This document shows positions 52,859 to 58,580 of a stretch of 64,000 nt of DNA, piece after piece. Numbering within the stretch: position 1 is the first letter of the stretch; each line of letters opens with the position of its first letter. The stretch is from assembly GCF_029633865.1 (NCBI RefSeq), contig NC_079222.1, positions 35,136,487-35,200,486 of the forward strand, read 5' to 3'. The notes beneath the pieces are model-generated. The model had not been told where the DNA came from, made no database searches, and saw only the letters and a program-made list of their open reading frames with translations. The position numbers and the translations under genes are program-made. This DNA is from Lampris incognitus (lineage: Eukaryota; Chordata; Actinopteri; Lampriformes; Lampridae).

Positions 52859-53438
52859 TTCCCCAGTGTAGCCGGCACTGATGGAAGTTTGTTTTCTCGC
52901 TTTATTTCATACAAAGCGCTGTTTATGAACCACATGGTAGAAGAAAATGGCTGTGATGAAGCTGAAAAAAAGAATTACTACCTGTGACTTGAGCAGAACA
53001 GCAGGTAGTATCTCCAGAACACTGGTCCCTCAGCACCGATATTTCTCCCTCCAGCATCTCCAACCTGTTGAGGAGGTCCTTCAGCTCTGGCATGTTATCG
53101 GTGCAGCCACAGGCCTGCCGGGGAATGTTGATGCGATGGGTGAAGACGATCTGGTTTTCTTTATTTATTACGCCTTCTGTGTTTTGAACGTCCGAGGGGG
53201 CAATCGCATCTTTGGGCGGATCCAGATCTACAGAGCACATGGAGCTAGCAGGGACGTTGATGTTATAGACATGCTTGAAAACCACGGGCTGGTCTGCGCT
53301 GGAGAGGCCGATGGTGTGCTCTTCAGAAGGTGCCGTGGTTTGTCGCCGTTGCCTAAGCATATTCTTCACCAAGCCGGCATCGGTTCGGGTCAGAGAGGAA
53401 ATCAGGAGAAGGAAGCCCAGGAGGCCTTTTGGACCCAT
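13824..53438 (-). CDS. tnc: tnc, tenascin-C, whole spliced coding span (28 coding exons)
   Basis: Secreted extracellular-matrix glycoprotein that forms hexamers, binds integrins and fibronectin, and modulates cell adhesion (family knowledge). In order the exons encode a signal peptide, a cysteine-rich coiled-coil assembly region, EGF repeats, sixteen FNIII repeats and a fibrinogen-like globe, which is the tenascin layout. The N-terminal CSVDL and RINIPR-ACGC motifs, the SRRGD motif in FNIII 3, and repeats resembling mammalian C and D point to tenascin-C rather than R, W or X. Exon limits were read from AG/GT signals; all phases are compatible. Summed coding length is 7,091 bases, or 7,089 after discounting two extra bases in the EGF exon, giving about 2,362 residues against about 2,200 in human. 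As written, the EGF exon is frameshifted twice, so either the assembly has errors or this copy is damaged. A 5' untranslated exon lies further right and was not identified. Confidence 0.95.
14090..14531 (-). mobile_element. tRNA-derived SINE-A, copy 2 (tnc last intron)
   Basis: A full-length copy of about 440 bp in the intron between the last two tnc exons, in the sense orientation of tnc. It shows ccaattgtatatgtcc at the tail, ggcgctggtgcagcaacc mid-body and the tRNA-like head at the right. Confidence 0.85.
14569..14732 (-). CDS. tnc: tnc exon: fibrinogen-like domain, part 4
   Basis: The acceptor is ttaccag. Two GT donors lie five bases apart; AGTAAG|GTATGT, ending at 14569 in phase 0, is the one that joins the last exon in frame. 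It encodes [40 protein letters not shown] and [12 protein letters not shown], with the second cysteine pair and the Asp-rich cation-site region. Confidence 0.93.
14815..14976 (-). CDS. tnc: tnc exon: fibrinogen-like domain, part 3
   Basis: The acceptor is gctgtag and the donor ACAGCAG|GTAGGG; 162 bp, phase 1-1. It encodes [30 protein letters not shown] and YSGTA, the central strands of the fibrinogen globe. Confidence 0.94.
15101..15197 (-). CDS. tnc: tnc exon: fibrinogen-like domain, part 2
   Basis: The acceptor is atttag and the donor GGCTTG|GTAAGT; 97 bp, phase 0 in and phase 1 out. It encodes [20 protein letters not shown] and [11 protein letters not shown], highly conserved fibrinogen-domain sequence. 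Confidence 0.94.
15344..16202 (-). mobile_element. tRNA-derived SINE-A, copy 3, split by element M
   Basis: The SINE runs to about 15450 and resumes at 15876 (acatgcctcctccgatacat), ending at the tRNA-like head at 16202. The interruption is the family M element at 15451-15877. Confidence 0.85.
15451..15877. mobile_element. miniature inverted-repeat element, family M copy 2
   Basis: It starts CCCAGATAGT and ends GCTACCTGGG, giving short inverted termini. It is inserted in the SINE consensus gactaccacatgcc, with cc repeated on both sides. The body carries ggccca/tgggcc-rich repeats and matches 6046-6666. Confidence 0.7.
16375..16526 (-). CDS. tnc: tnc exon: fibrinogen-like domain, part 1
   Basis: The acceptor is tttttag and the donor TGGCTG|GTGAGC; 152 bp. 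It encodes [30 protein letters not shown] and [13 protein letters not shown], the start of the fibrinogen-related C-terminal globe with its first cysteine pair. Confidence 0.94.
16764..16896 (-). CDS. tnc: tnc exon: FNIII repeat 8, second half
   Basis: 133 bp, phase 0 in and phase 1 out, so skipping it would break the frame. It encodes [20 protein letters not shown] through HVSTVFIT. Its acceptor is unusual: the transcript reads a (TG)n tract of about 40 bases directly into TACAG, with no ordinary polypyrimidine tract. Confidence 0.9.
16899..16940 (-). promoter_or_regulatory. (TG)n tract replacing the polypyrimidine tract of a tnc acceptor
   Basis: Read on the transcript strand, about 40 bases of TG repeat with one CTG interruption end in TACAG at the acceptor of the FNIII 8 second-half exon. 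UG repeats near 3' splice sites are known binding sites for TDP-43 and CELF proteins, best known from CFTR exon 9. An effect here is inference. Confidence 0.5.
17032..17162 (-). CDS. tnc: tnc exon: FNIII repeat 8, first half
   Basis: The acceptor is gtttcag and the donor GTCCGG|GTACAT; 131 bp, entering in phase 1 and leaving in phase 0. It encodes [20 protein letters not shown] and [18 protein letters not shown]. It is separated from FNIII 7 by a 5.75-kb intron filled by the RTE/Penelope nest. Confidence 0.9.
18113..18547 (-). pseudogene. 3' fragment of another non-LTR retrotransposon, nested in the RTE
   Basis: The minus-strand ORF (18538-18164) encodes [33 protein letters not shown] and a C2H2-like ending [20 protein letters not shown], a C-terminal tail typical of some LINE ORF2 proteins. 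The host RTE frame stops near gtggtgaat and resumes at gtgaatatat. Confidence 0.7.
19704..21304 (-). mobile_element. Penelope-like element: reverse transcriptase plus GIY-YIG endonuclease, 5'-truncated
   Basis: The minus-strand ORF 21302-20229 (357 codons) opens inside a reverse transcriptase domain ([31 protein letters not shown]) and ends with a GIY-YIG-type endonuclease ([20 protein letters not shown]). These two domains together define Penelope-like elements. The RTE sequence gtttgctttgaga occurs on both sides (about 19691 and 21305), a target-site duplication. About 500 bp of 3' sequence includes a duplicated stretch of about 55 bp (19859 and 19920) and a hammerhead-like motif. Confidence 0.88.
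19746..19793 (-). ncRNA. hammerhead-ribozyme-like motif in the Penelope-like 3' region
   Basis: On the minus strand: CTGATGA (19786-19780), a 6-bp hairpin GCCTCT/AGAGGC with loop TGGATG (19778-19761), then GAAA-C-GTC from 19760. CUGAUGA and GAAA are the two conserved hammerhead core strands, and GUC is the classical cleavage triplet. GAA before and TTC after the core can start helix I. Helix III would be minimal, as reported for ribozymes of Penelope-like elements. One extra A separates the core from helix II. Activity is not shown. Confidence 0.6.
22915..23058 (-). CDS. tnc: tnc exon: FNIII repeat 7, second half
   Basis: The acceptor is ttttacag and the donor ACCACTG|GTAAGT; 144 bp, phase 1-1. 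It encodes [20 protein letters not shown] through [10 protein letters not shown]. The VSGNTVE stretch is the conserved mid-part of FNIII 7. Confidence 0.9.
23256..23545. repeat. inverted Penelope-type 3' ends (foldback)
   Basis: aagaaggttgaatcagttca at the left reappears inverted as tcattcaaccttctttgatg at the right. In between, acaatgtttattgacagata and gtatccagatgaactgattc recur in both orientations. The words gtgatgaaa and caaccttctttga are typical of Penelope-like 3' ends in fish (from memory). It lies in the intron that splits FNIII 7. Confidence 0.65.
23657..23776 (-). CDS. tnc: tnc exon: FNIII repeat 7, first half
   Basis: The acceptor is ctcttcag and the donor GATTCAG|GTTTGT; 120 bp, phase 1-1. 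It encodes [20 protein letters not shown] followed by [15 protein letters not shown], matching the first half of FNIII 7. Confidence 0.9.
24268..24692 (-). mobile_element. tRNA-derived SINE-A, copy 4
   Basis: Full-length copy in the intron before FNIII 6's second half, sense with tnc. The minus-strand head carries box-B-like GGTTCGAATCC. Confidence 0.85.
24944..25087 (-). CDS. tnc: tnc exon: FNIII repeat 6, second half
   Basis: The acceptor is ttttgtag and the donor ACGACAG|GTCAGT; 144 bp, phase 1-1. It encodes [20 protein letters not shown] through [18 protein letters not shown], completing FNIII 6 (267 bp over two exons). Confidence 0.9.
25255..26010. repeat. 21-bp minisatellite, about 34 units
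   Basis: The unit acacatatatccaaactaag plus a, with atatatcc/atacatcc variants, is regular to about 25700 and degenerate after. Flanking sequence (ccacagcagtgcaacaca) is shared with 47845-47935, where only two or three 23-bp units occur. So the array is a local expansion inside a dispersed repeat, in the intron that splits FNIII 6. Confidence 0.95.
26120..26478 (-). mobile_element. tRNA-derived SINE-B (second SINE family)
   Basis: The minus strand begins GGGCCCGCGGTGGTGTAGCG (box A-like TGGTGTAGCGG) and has GGGGTTCGCGCCC (box B-like) about 50 bases later. The body differs from SINE-A. Confidence 0.65.
26845..28605 (-). pseudogene. Rex3-like (RTE) LINE fragment
   Basis: The minus strand encodes an APE endonuclease (28518-28138: [29 protein letters not shown]), [20 protein letters not shown] (28119-27886) and the start of the reverse transcriptase (27500-27186: [20 protein letters not shown]). 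Several frameshifts are present. It stops before the FADD motif, so the 3' third is missing. It is sense with tnc. Confidence 0.8.
28610..28722 (+). repeat. Penelope-type 3' end remnant
   Basis: gagtgatgaaacatatgtca and gctcaaccttctttgata match the ends seen at 23256-23545. It adjoins the Rex3-like fragment. Confidence 0.5.
28755..28877 (-). CDS. tnc: tnc exon: FNIII repeat 6, first half
   Basis: The donor is CAAGGAG|GTAAGAGG, phase 1 out. Two in-frame acceptors six bases apart (ttttag before 28877 and cttag before 28871) are possible. It encodes [20 protein letters not shown] through [11 protein letters not shown], like mammalian FNIII 6. The second half lies 3.7 kb away at 25087, past a minisatellite, a SINE and a Rex3-like fragment. 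Confidence 0.88.
29170..29442 (-). CDS. tnc: tnc cassette exon 8: FNIII repeat, D-like
   Basis: The acceptor is caaccag and the donor CAGACAG|GTATTT; 273 bp, phase 1-1. It encodes [40 protein letters not shown] and EYEIELYGV, strongly resembling mammalian repeat D, the last repeat before the constitutive FNIII 6. Confidence 0.92.
30793..31092 (-). CDS. tnc: tnc cassette exon 7: FNIII repeat, C-like
   Basis: The acceptor is tctttag and the donor GTGACAG|GTACCA; 300 bp, phase 1-1. It encodes [20 protein letters not shown] and [12 protein letters not shown], close to mammalian repeat C ([21 protein letters not shown]). It is nine residues longer than its neighbours because of an insertion around [11 protein letters not shown]. 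Confidence 0.91.
31471..31888 (-). mobile_element. tRNA-derived SINE-A, copy 5
   Basis: Copy in the intron before cassette exon 6 and after exon 7's acceptor region, sense with tnc. The GC-rich mid-body is partly deleted. Confidence 0.82.
32005..32277 (-). CDS. tnc: tnc cassette exon 6: FNIII repeat
   Basis: The acceptor is tgtttag and the donor ATCACAG|GTACTA; 273 bp, phase 1-1. It encodes [20 protein letters not shown] through [14 protein letters not shown]. It is only 156 bp from the previous cassette exon, so the two may be regulated together. Confidence 0.9.
32434..32706 (-). CDS. tnc: tnc cassette exon 5: FNIII repeat, tandem acceptor
   Basis: The donor is ACAACAG|GTACCA. Two in-frame acceptors lie six bases apart (tgtag before 32706 and gcag before 32700), so two residues could be optional. 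The longer form is 273 bp, phase 1-1. It encodes [20 protein letters not shown] through [13 protein letters not shown]. Confidence 0.9.
33198..34835 (-). mobile_element. Tc1-like transposon, full length, nested in the hAT satellite
   Basis: 1,638 bp flanked by TA on both sides. Termini CAGTGCATCCGGAAAGTATT are inverted at the two ends, with internal repeats around ataagtattcacacccttt (33400) and aaagggtgtgaatacttatg (34622), an IR/DR-type arrangement. The transposase gene lies inside on the minus strand. Confidence 0.92.
33416..34435 (-). pseudogene. Tc1 transposase (DD34E), one nonsense codon
   Basis: The natural start is the ATG at 34435. Reading [21 protein letters not shown], the 22nd codon is TAA (34372-34370), where Tc1 relatives have Glu. 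The same frame is then open for over 300 codons to KTASTKY. Catalytic motifs: [15 protein letters not shown] and [10 protein letters not shown], with 34 residues between the last two acidic residues. The paired-like HTH region precedes them. This copy is probably inactive. Confidence 0.9.
36175..36447 (-). CDS. tnc: tnc cassette exon 4: FNIII repeat
   Basis: The acceptor is cctttag and the donor TCAACAG|GTATTT; 273 bp, phase 1-1. It encodes [20 protein letters not shown] through [14 protein letters not shown]. The intron after it contains the hAT/Tc1 nest. Confidence 0.91.
38174..38449 (-). CDS. tnc: tnc cassette exon 3: FNIII repeat
   Basis: The acceptor is ctaccag and the donor ACCACAG|GTACCT; 276 bp, phase 1-1. 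It encodes [20 protein letters not shown], a YMVALYGM strand and several NxS/T sequons. It is part of the block of eight single-exon repeats expected to be optional. Confidence 0.9.
38655..39088 (-). mobile_element. tRNA-derived SINE-A, copy 6
   Basis: Full-length, sense with tnc, between cassette exons 3 and 2. Head box B region at 39023-39033. Confidence 0.85.
39283..39726 (-). CDS. tnc: tnc cassette exon 2: FNIII with Pro/Ser/Thr-rich leader
   Basis: The acceptor is accatag and the donor ACCACAG|GTACAT; 444 bp, phase 1-1. Nearly 60 residues more than a normal repeat lie at the front: a proline-, serine- and threonine-rich, probably unstructured and O-glycosylated spacer. A typical FNIII follows ([33 protein letters not shown]). 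This is the longest FNIII exon in the gene. Confidence 0.87.
40682..41131 (-). mobile_element. tRNA-derived SINE-A, copy 7
   Basis: One of the best-preserved copies. The minus-strand head reads GGGTAGCATAGCGGTC (box A-like) and GGTTCGAATCC (41076-41066, box B). The tail is ccaattacccc/ttgtacttggcc. It lies between cassette exons 2 and 1. Confidence 0.88.
41207..41587 (-). CDS. tnc: tnc cassette exon 1: FNIII with acidic/serine-rich leader
   Basis: The acceptor is tatttag and the donor GTTACAG|GTATAC; 381 bp, phase 1-1, so it could be skipped without a frameshift. A leader of about 36 extra residues rich in Ser, Asp, Glu and Pro precedes an FNIII repeat ([24 protein letters not shown]). It sits first in the region that is alternatively spliced in other vertebrates. 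Actual alternative splicing is inferred. Confidence 0.88.
41973..42236 (-). CDS. tnc: tnc exon: FNIII repeat 5
   Basis: The acceptor is tccttcag and the donor TCTACAG|GTGGGT; 264 bp, phase 1-1. It encodes [20 protein letters not shown] followed by [21 protein letters not shown]. This is the last constitutive repeat before the alternatively spliced block and corresponds to the mammalian repeat with growth-factor- and heparin-binding activity. Confidence 0.92.
42291..42430 (+). mobile_element. tRNA-derived SINE-A head fragment, copy 8
   Basis: Only the tRNA-like head and the first body segment are present (tccgggtggcatggtggtct; ggttggaatcc). It is antisense to tnc. Confidence 0.75.
42590..42805. 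repeat. 30-bp tandem repeat, about 7 units
   Basis: The unit gccccaagctacagtctcta plus ctgatgcagg is very uniform, with only single-base variants, which suggests recent expansion. It is in the intron before FNIII 5. Confidence 0.95.
43560..43851 (+). mobile_element. tRNA-derived SINE-A, copy 9, headless
   Basis: The body and tail match SINE-A in plus orientation (ggtcgctgcactagcgcctc through taattggccggatacaattg), but the tRNA-like head is absent. Confidence 0.78.
44084..44173 (-). CDS. tnc: tnc exon: FNIII repeat 4, second part
   Basis: A small 90-bp exon, acceptor attccag and donor GCAACTG|GTGAGAG, phase 1-1. It encodes [16 protein letters not shown] through LPATTNAAT, which completes FNIII 4 exactly (276 bp over the two exons). 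I found it by continuing the repeat across the preceding donor. Confidence 0.88.
44260..44445 (-). CDS. tnc: tnc exon: FNIII repeat 4, first part
   Basis: The acceptor is aaaccag and the donor ATCACCG|GTGAGG, phase 1-1. It encodes [20 protein letters not shown] and continues to [10 protein letters not shown], about two thirds of FNIII 4. The short 86-bp intron below separates it from the remainder. Confidence 0.9.
44516..44949 (-). mobile_element. tRNA-derived SINE-A, copy 10
   Basis: Copy in the intron above FNIII 4, sense with tnc. The ggatcacgctattcc segment is deleted. Confidence 0.82.
44985..45426 (-). mobile_element. DANA/Mermaid-like tRNA-derived SINE with (CA)n
   Basis: The minus strand starts GGCGGCACGGTGGCGCAGTG followed by GTTAGCACGGTTGCCTCACA, a tRNA-derived head, then gtttgcatgttctcctgcat. 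A (CA)n of about 110 bp (45105-45210) lies inside. The tail is gataagtggtttggataatg. Confidence 0.75.
45539..45808 (-). CDS. tnc: tnc exon: FNIII repeat 3 with RGD integrin motif
   Basis: The acceptor is cattcag and the donor ACGACAG|GTGGGC; the exon is 270 bp, phase 1-1. The repeat starts [14 protein letters not shown], very close to FNIII 3 of other tenascin-C proteins. The F-G loop reads [10 protein letters not shown], with the RGD codons at 45584-45576. In other vertebrates this loop is the RGD site recognised by RGD-binding integrins, so the function is probably retained. Confidence 0.94.
46258..47040 (-). mobile_element. tRNA-derived SINE-A, copy 11, split by an M-type element
   Basis: SINE sequence runs to tgttggta at 46645 and resumes at taggcaacggaatagacc (47003). 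The intervening 357 bp is an inserted element. Confidence 0.82.
46646..47002. mobile_element. miniature element, family M relative
   Basis: It starts CACAGATGC and ends GCTACCTGGG, the same right terminus as 15451-15877. The interior has three diverged repeats of about 60 bp (taacccaagtcaggcccggc; cacatttgggccacgtctgg). TA is duplicated at the junctions. Confidence 0.6.
47494..47647 (-). CDS. tnc: tnc exon: FNIII repeat 2, second half
   Basis: The acceptor is ccttacag and the donor ACCA|GTGAGT, with phase 0 in and phase 1 out. It encodes KEENGKIV through [17 protein letters not shown], the C-terminal half of FNIII 2. Together with the preceding exon this makes 270 bp, a normal repeat length. 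Confidence 0.9.
47830..48395 (+). repeat. dispersed repeat family X, copy 3
   Basis: It holds ccacagcagtgcaacaca, short atatatccaaactacaag repeats, then gactgtcggaactgccggtc and ctcccagccatcaaatgacg. It links the 21-bp minisatellite seed at 25255 to family X. Confidence 0.6.
48486..48595. repeat. DANA-like SINE tail plus (AT)n(GT)n microsatellite
   Basis: catccattatccaaactgct matches the SINE tail at 44997, followed by about 40 bp of AT and a short GT run. Confidence 0.7.
48846..48961 (-). CDS. tnc: tnc exon: FNIII repeat 2, first half
   Basis: The acceptor is tcccag and the donor AACACG|GTCAGT, ending in phase 0. It encodes the first half of FNIII 2, including VEVLWDPL and [10 protein letters not shown], which closely match the second repeat of known tenascin-C proteins. 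The reading frame continues in the exon at 47647. Confidence 0.9.
49015..49590. repeat. pentanucleotide-based microsatellite (AGAAT/AGAAC)n
   Basis: About 575 bp built of agaat, agaac and agcat pentamers, in the intron between FNIII 1 and FNIII 2. On the tnc transcript it reads as UUCUA/UGUUC repeats. Confidence 0.95.
49810..50073 (-). CDS. tnc: tnc exon: FNIII repeat 1
   Basis: The acceptor is tcctcag and the donor is ACGT|GTAGGT; the 264-bp exon is in phase 1 at both ends. It encodes a complete FNIII fold of about 88 residues, beginning [13 protein letters not shown] and carrying the DLSW core tryptophan and the EYLINVYAI strand. This is the first constitutive repeat after the EGF array. 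Confidence 0.92.
50913..52228 (-). CDS. tnc: tnc EGF-repeat exon, with two single-base frameshifts
   Basis: A single 1,316-bp exon runs from the acceptor (cgccag) at 52229-52230 to the donor GGATG|GTAAGAGG. It encodes one partial and thirteen complete tenascin-type EGF modules of about 31 residues, each with six cysteines in the pattern CxxxCxxxGxCxxGxCxCxxGxxGxxC. The frame is open until the eleventh complete repeat, where an extra C (plus-strand gg at 51154-51155) shifts it. In the thirteenth repeat an extra G (plus-strand cc at 50967-50968) shifts it again. Removing one base at each site restores every cysteine and the phase 1 donor, and makes the exon length fit. The exon is very GC- and CpG-rich compared with the surrounding introns. 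Sequencing error at GC-rich dinucleotides is the simplest explanation; true inactivation is the alternative. Confidence 0.93.
52411..52745 (-). mobile_element. tRNA-derived SINE-A, copy 12, head-truncated
   Basis: Copy in the intron between the first coding exon and the EGF exon, sense with tnc. It stops inside the box B region (gattcgaaccggcg). Confidence 0.8.
52812..52858. repeat. (AAT)n microsatellite
   Basis: About fifteen perfect ATA/AAT triplets. Confidence 0.9.
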
Positions 53439-53527
53439 GTTCAACGCACTCACTTGGGTTCGGTAAAATGAATGTCAGTGTTCAATTTAGACTGAGAGCC
53501 AGTCACAGTCCAAGATGGGGGATGTCT
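52982..53527 (-). CDS. tnc: tnc exon with start codon: signal peptide and oligomerisation region
   Basis: The acceptor (ttccag) is just above 53527 and the donor CACAG|GTAGTA ends the exon at 52982, in phase 1. Translation starts at the ATG at 53438, in the context GAACATGGG; the in-frame triplet at 53453 is GTG, so it is not chosen. Residues 1-21 form a hydrophobic signal peptide. RQRR at 29-32 is a furin-like propeptide site, as in other tenascin-C proteins. Cysteines at about 68, 110, 112, 140, 146 and 147 and the heptad-like leucine stretch at 116-139 match the trimer- and hexamer-forming assembly domain. About 89 bases of 5' UTR precede the ATG in this exon, so an untranslated first exon must lie to the right. 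Confidence 0.93.
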
Positions 53528-53799
53528 CTGGAAGAAAAAAGAAGAAGAAAACAATGAGTCACACAAAACTGTTAAGTCTTTTGAAGGAAATAAATGATAC
53601 ACACTTTCCACCCAATGACTTAAAGGTAGACTAAATAAGATTTTCACTTTTCTGGGAACCAGAACATGACAACATAAAACATTCCTGAACACTTAATTTG
53701 GAAATGACTAATATCATGTTTTTTTATGAATTCATCAATTACTGTTCTCAGTTGTCTCATGAACTTTGTTTTTCCATTGCCTTGCTCAGGGGCAGAGAC

Positions 53800-53993
53800 A
53801 GGGGCATTAACCCTGACATGCATGTCTTCTTGATGGTGGGAGGAAACTGGAGCACCCGGAGGAAAACCCATCAGACACGGGGAGCACATGCAAGCTCCAC
53901 GCAGAAAGGACCTGGGACGGCCTGGGGTTCGAACCCAGGACCTTCTTGCTCTGAGGCAACAGTGCTAACAACGTGGCCACCGTGCTACACTTT
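53800..53993 (-). mobile_element. DANA-like SINE fragment
   Basis: ggtgggaggaaactggagca, catgcaagctccacgcag and gaacccaggaccttcttgct match the SINE at 44985-45426. It lies just upstream of the first coding tnc exon. Confidence 0.7.
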
Positions 53994-54244
53994 AGATTGA
54001 TCATTCGCCACCACAAATGCCCAAATAAACAGGGGGCAAGGAGGGGCGTTTTGCATAGCACACACTGAAGACTTTGGATACGTTTAGTAGCTTGGAAAGC
54101 ACCTTAACTACACCCTAACACCTGTAAACAGTAAAGGGCTTAAACAGTAAAAGGCCGTTGTCTTAATTACTAGTACATCTTGGAGAGTCTACAAATAATG
54201 ACAACCCAGTAGTCAGACACTATATATCAACACTATATATTAGG

Positions 54245-55012
54245 AGTGATGGATGAGGTTCAAGGTGGAGGTGGGACTGCATCAAGGAGCCCTTTCTTGT
54301 TGGCAATGGTGATGGACAGGTTGACGGACGAGATCAGGCAGGAGTCTCCGTGGACTATGATGTTCACTGATGTCACTGTGATCTGTAGTGGGAGTAGGGT
54401 GGAGGCTGAAGGCTGAAGGAGAGCCTGGAGAAGTGGAGGTATGCACTTGAGAGAAGAGGAATGAAGATCAATAGGCGCAAGATGGAATACATATGCGTGA
54501 ACGAGAGGGAGGACAGCGAGTGTCAGGAGTGATTTGCGACCGAAGGGTACCAGCAAGAGTTAAAGGGAAGGTTTACGAGATGGCTGTGAGACCAGCTGTG
54601 TTTTATGGTTTGGAGATGATGGCACTGATGAAAAGACAGGAGGCGGGGCCGGGGGTGGCAGAGTTGAAGATGTTAAGATTTTCACTGGGAGTGACGAAGA
54701 AGGACAGGATTAGGAACGAGTATATTAGAGGGACCGCTCAGGTTGGACGGTTTGGAGACAAAGCAAGAGAGACAAGATTGAGATGGTTTGCACATGTGTG
54801 GAGGAGAGATGCTGGGTATATTGGGAGAAGGATGCTGAATATGGAGCTGCCAGGGAAGAGGAGAAGAGGAAGGCCAAAGAGGAGGTTTATGGATGTGGTG
54901 AGGGGGCACATGCATGTTGTTTCTGTGACAGAGGAGGATGCAGAGGACAGGACGAGGTAGAAATGGATGATCTGCTGTGGCGCCCCCTAACGGGAGCAGC
55001 TAAAAGAAGAAG
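54245..55012 (+). pseudogene. RTE LINE 3' fragment
   Basis: 5'-truncated copy of the family at 17275-22398. The 54493-54960 frame encodes [40 protein letters not shown] and [20 protein letters not shown]. The 3' end is ccctaacgggagcagctaaa. Confidence 0.85.
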
Positions 55013-55336
55013 ACGACCACTGAGTTCCTCGGTGTCTATTGGGTCTTGCACTTCAGCTCAGTACCACTGGTGGCATCATATTTTAGACACCTGACATAGC
55101 AGATATAATAACATATAGTCTTAATAGTTATAAGGGAGCTATTGTTTTTCATCAGGTCTTACTTAAAAACAACAGATGTTGCTTCTGTGCCAAATGTAGT
55201 GTGAACGCACGAAAGTCAGAGGGACCCCCAACCAAATATTGATTAGGGCCTCCCCAAATGTCTAAGTCTGGCTCTGGCTCTGGATATAGGACTTAAGTAT
55301 CAGTCACAACTTGCCTCTACTTGCCACACATTACAT

Positions 55337-55549
55337 CAGCGGTCCCCAACCACCGGGCCACGAACTGGCACTGGGCCACAAAGCACTTGCTACCGGGCCG
55401 CGAGAAGCTGATACGATTGGGTAAAAAATGGATCTTGGCTTGGCCTGTCTGTGCTGCACCTTCCCTCACCATTCCCTTGTGTGTTGTATTGACGAGGATA
55501 TTGTCAACACTAAAACCGTCCGCTATACAAATAAGGTTGAGGGCCCCTG
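55337..55549. mobile_element. hAT-type miniature element, 213 bp
   Basis: Termini CAGCGGTCCCCAACC and, inverted, CAGGGGCCCTCAACC. The 8-bp flanks cattacat and tattacat form a near-perfect duplication, as for hAT elements. Confidence 0.72.
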
Positions 55550-55760
55550 TATTACATCACTGCACAAACTAGTTACAAACTGGTACCTTCATTCAGCCCT
55601 ACTGTATATGTGCCCAGTAGATTAAAGCGTAGGAGCACTCTGACACAATATATGCATCCTCTCATTTCGGAGGAAACTGGATAAAACAGCTATTTTATTG
55701 TAAATTTGCATACTATTTTAGCTATTTATTAAATCAGGCATTGTTTTGTCTTTTTAGATT

Positions 55761-56272
55761 CCCCCCCTTTTTCTCCCCGATTGTACTTGGCCATACCCTA
55801 CTCTTCCGAGCTGTCCTGGTCGCTGCTCCCCCCCCTTCCGATCCGAAGAGGGCTGCAGACTACCACACGCCTCCTCCTTTGATACATCGCCAGCCGCTTC
55901 TTTTCACCTGACAGTGAGGGGTTTCACCAGGGGGGGACGTAGCACGTGGGAGGATCACGTTATCCCCCCCCAGTTCTCGCTCCCCACCCCCCTGACAGTG
56001 AGGGGTTTCACCAGGGGGGACGTAGCGCGTGGGAGGATCACGTTATCCTCCCCCACAGTTCTCGCTCCCCCCCCCCCCCGAACAGGTGCCCCGACCGACC
56101 AGAGGAGGCGCTAGTGCAGCGACCGGGACACATACCCACATCCAGCTTCCCACTCGCTAACACGGCCAATTGTGTCAGCAGGGACGCCTGACCAAGCCGC
56201 AGGTGACGTGGGGATTCGAACCACCGATCCACGTGTTGGTAGGGCAGGAGTAGACCGCTATGCTTCCCGTGA
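55761..56272 (-). mobile_element. tRNA-derived SINE-A, copy 13, with internal duplication
   Basis: An approximately 85-bp segment from cctgacagtgaggggtttca to cagttctcgctcccc is present twice in tandem (about 55905-55990 and 55991-56075). The rest of the copy is normal. It lies upstream of tnc's coding start. Confidence 0.82.
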
Positions 56273-57029
56273 ACATGGATTTGTAAGCGTGACCAATTTG
56301 ATGTACTTTGCATTTGTCTATGTGAGAGCTGGACTGGACAAACACCAAGTTTAGAGGAATAACTCGTGTCTGCAGAGTTACCCATGAAACACGTTGTTGT
56401 CTTAAGGACCCCAGTCGGGAAATCCATAAATATGTTTTATTTTGCTCTTGAGAACACACGTAAGCCTTGAGTACACTCCAGTTTCAGTTACAAATGTGAA
56501 CTGAAAGCATTCGATGTTTTATATTTCTCTTGCACTTCCTTTACACTTGCACGGTAAGAGGTGTATAGGTGATGATGTCCAACACGTGTCCGACACTGGC
56601 AATTTGACGTTGACGCTCTCCGTTTGCGTCATGAAATGACAGAAAAAATAAATCATCACATTCCATACACTATATACACACTGGCCCGTGAAAGTGTCTG
56701 ATGACTTCATAACCTGGCCATTGGAAAACTGTTATTTGTGGGAAACCGACTAGAAGAAATGACCGACTCGTTGCTAAGCGTGGGAATGCAGGCCTGGATT
56801 CAGTAGGTTGAGAAGTTTCAAAGGATCGGAGGAGGGCGAGAGGTAGGATAGAAGTCACAGTAATTGCATATGTTACCCTTTAACAGGCAATTTGGTAGGT
56901 CAGGGGATCACCTTCTTCCCATCGTGCTGCTGCCAGTACCAAAACCAGTGGTATGTTGCAGGTATGATGCCATAGCTATTACATTTGATGAGCATTTCTT
57001 ATTTCCTATACCTCAAGTGGAACTGACAA

Positions 57030-57880
<851 letters not shown>

Positions 57881-58181
57881 TCAGCTGAAGAAAACGGGCT
57901 CCCTAGGGAGGCTGGCCACTTCAGTAACAACTGTTCCTGCCGTGGGCTGCAGAGACGGCCCTGGCCAGACCCGCACTGCATTTTACACGTCGGTTCTCCA
58001 TGCATGCTTCCAATTTTAGTCCAACGGGCTTGCTGCCAGCTGATGAGCAATGCATGTTCGGGGCGTTATGGACGGTGCGGACTGCAAGATAACGCAGATG
58101 TTTGCTTTCTTGGTGTCTGCATTTACTTTTGTTAAGTTATTTATGCGTCGCTGTGCTTTTGTTCAAAAATGAAAGTCGGCA

Positions 58182-58580
58182 GGGCGTGGCGTGGCGTGGC
58201 GGTCTATTACGTTGACTGCCAACACGGGGATTGACGGTTCGAATCCCCGTGTTAATTCCGGCTTGGTCGGGCGTCCCTACAGACGCCGTGTCTGCGGGTG
58301 GGTATGTGTCCTGGTCGCTGCACTAGCGCCTCCTCTGGTTGGTCGGGGCGCTTGTTCGGGGGGGGGGGGATAGTGTGATCCTCCCACGCGCTACGCTCCC
58401 CTGGTGGAACTCCTCACTGTCAGGTGAAAAGAAGCGGCTGGCGACCCCACATGTATGGGAGGAGGCACGTGGTAGTCTGCTGCCCTCCCTGGATCGGCAG
58501 AGGGGGGTGGAGCAGGGACCGAGACCGCTCGGAAGAGTGGGGTAATTGGCCAAGTACAATTGGGGAGAACAAAAAAAAAC
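58182..58580 (+). mobile_element. tRNA-derived SINE-A, copy 14
   Basis: A near-full copy in plus orientation: head gcgtggcggtctattacgtt with ggttcgaatccccg (box B), tail taattggccaagtacaattg and A-rich end. Confidence 0.85.
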
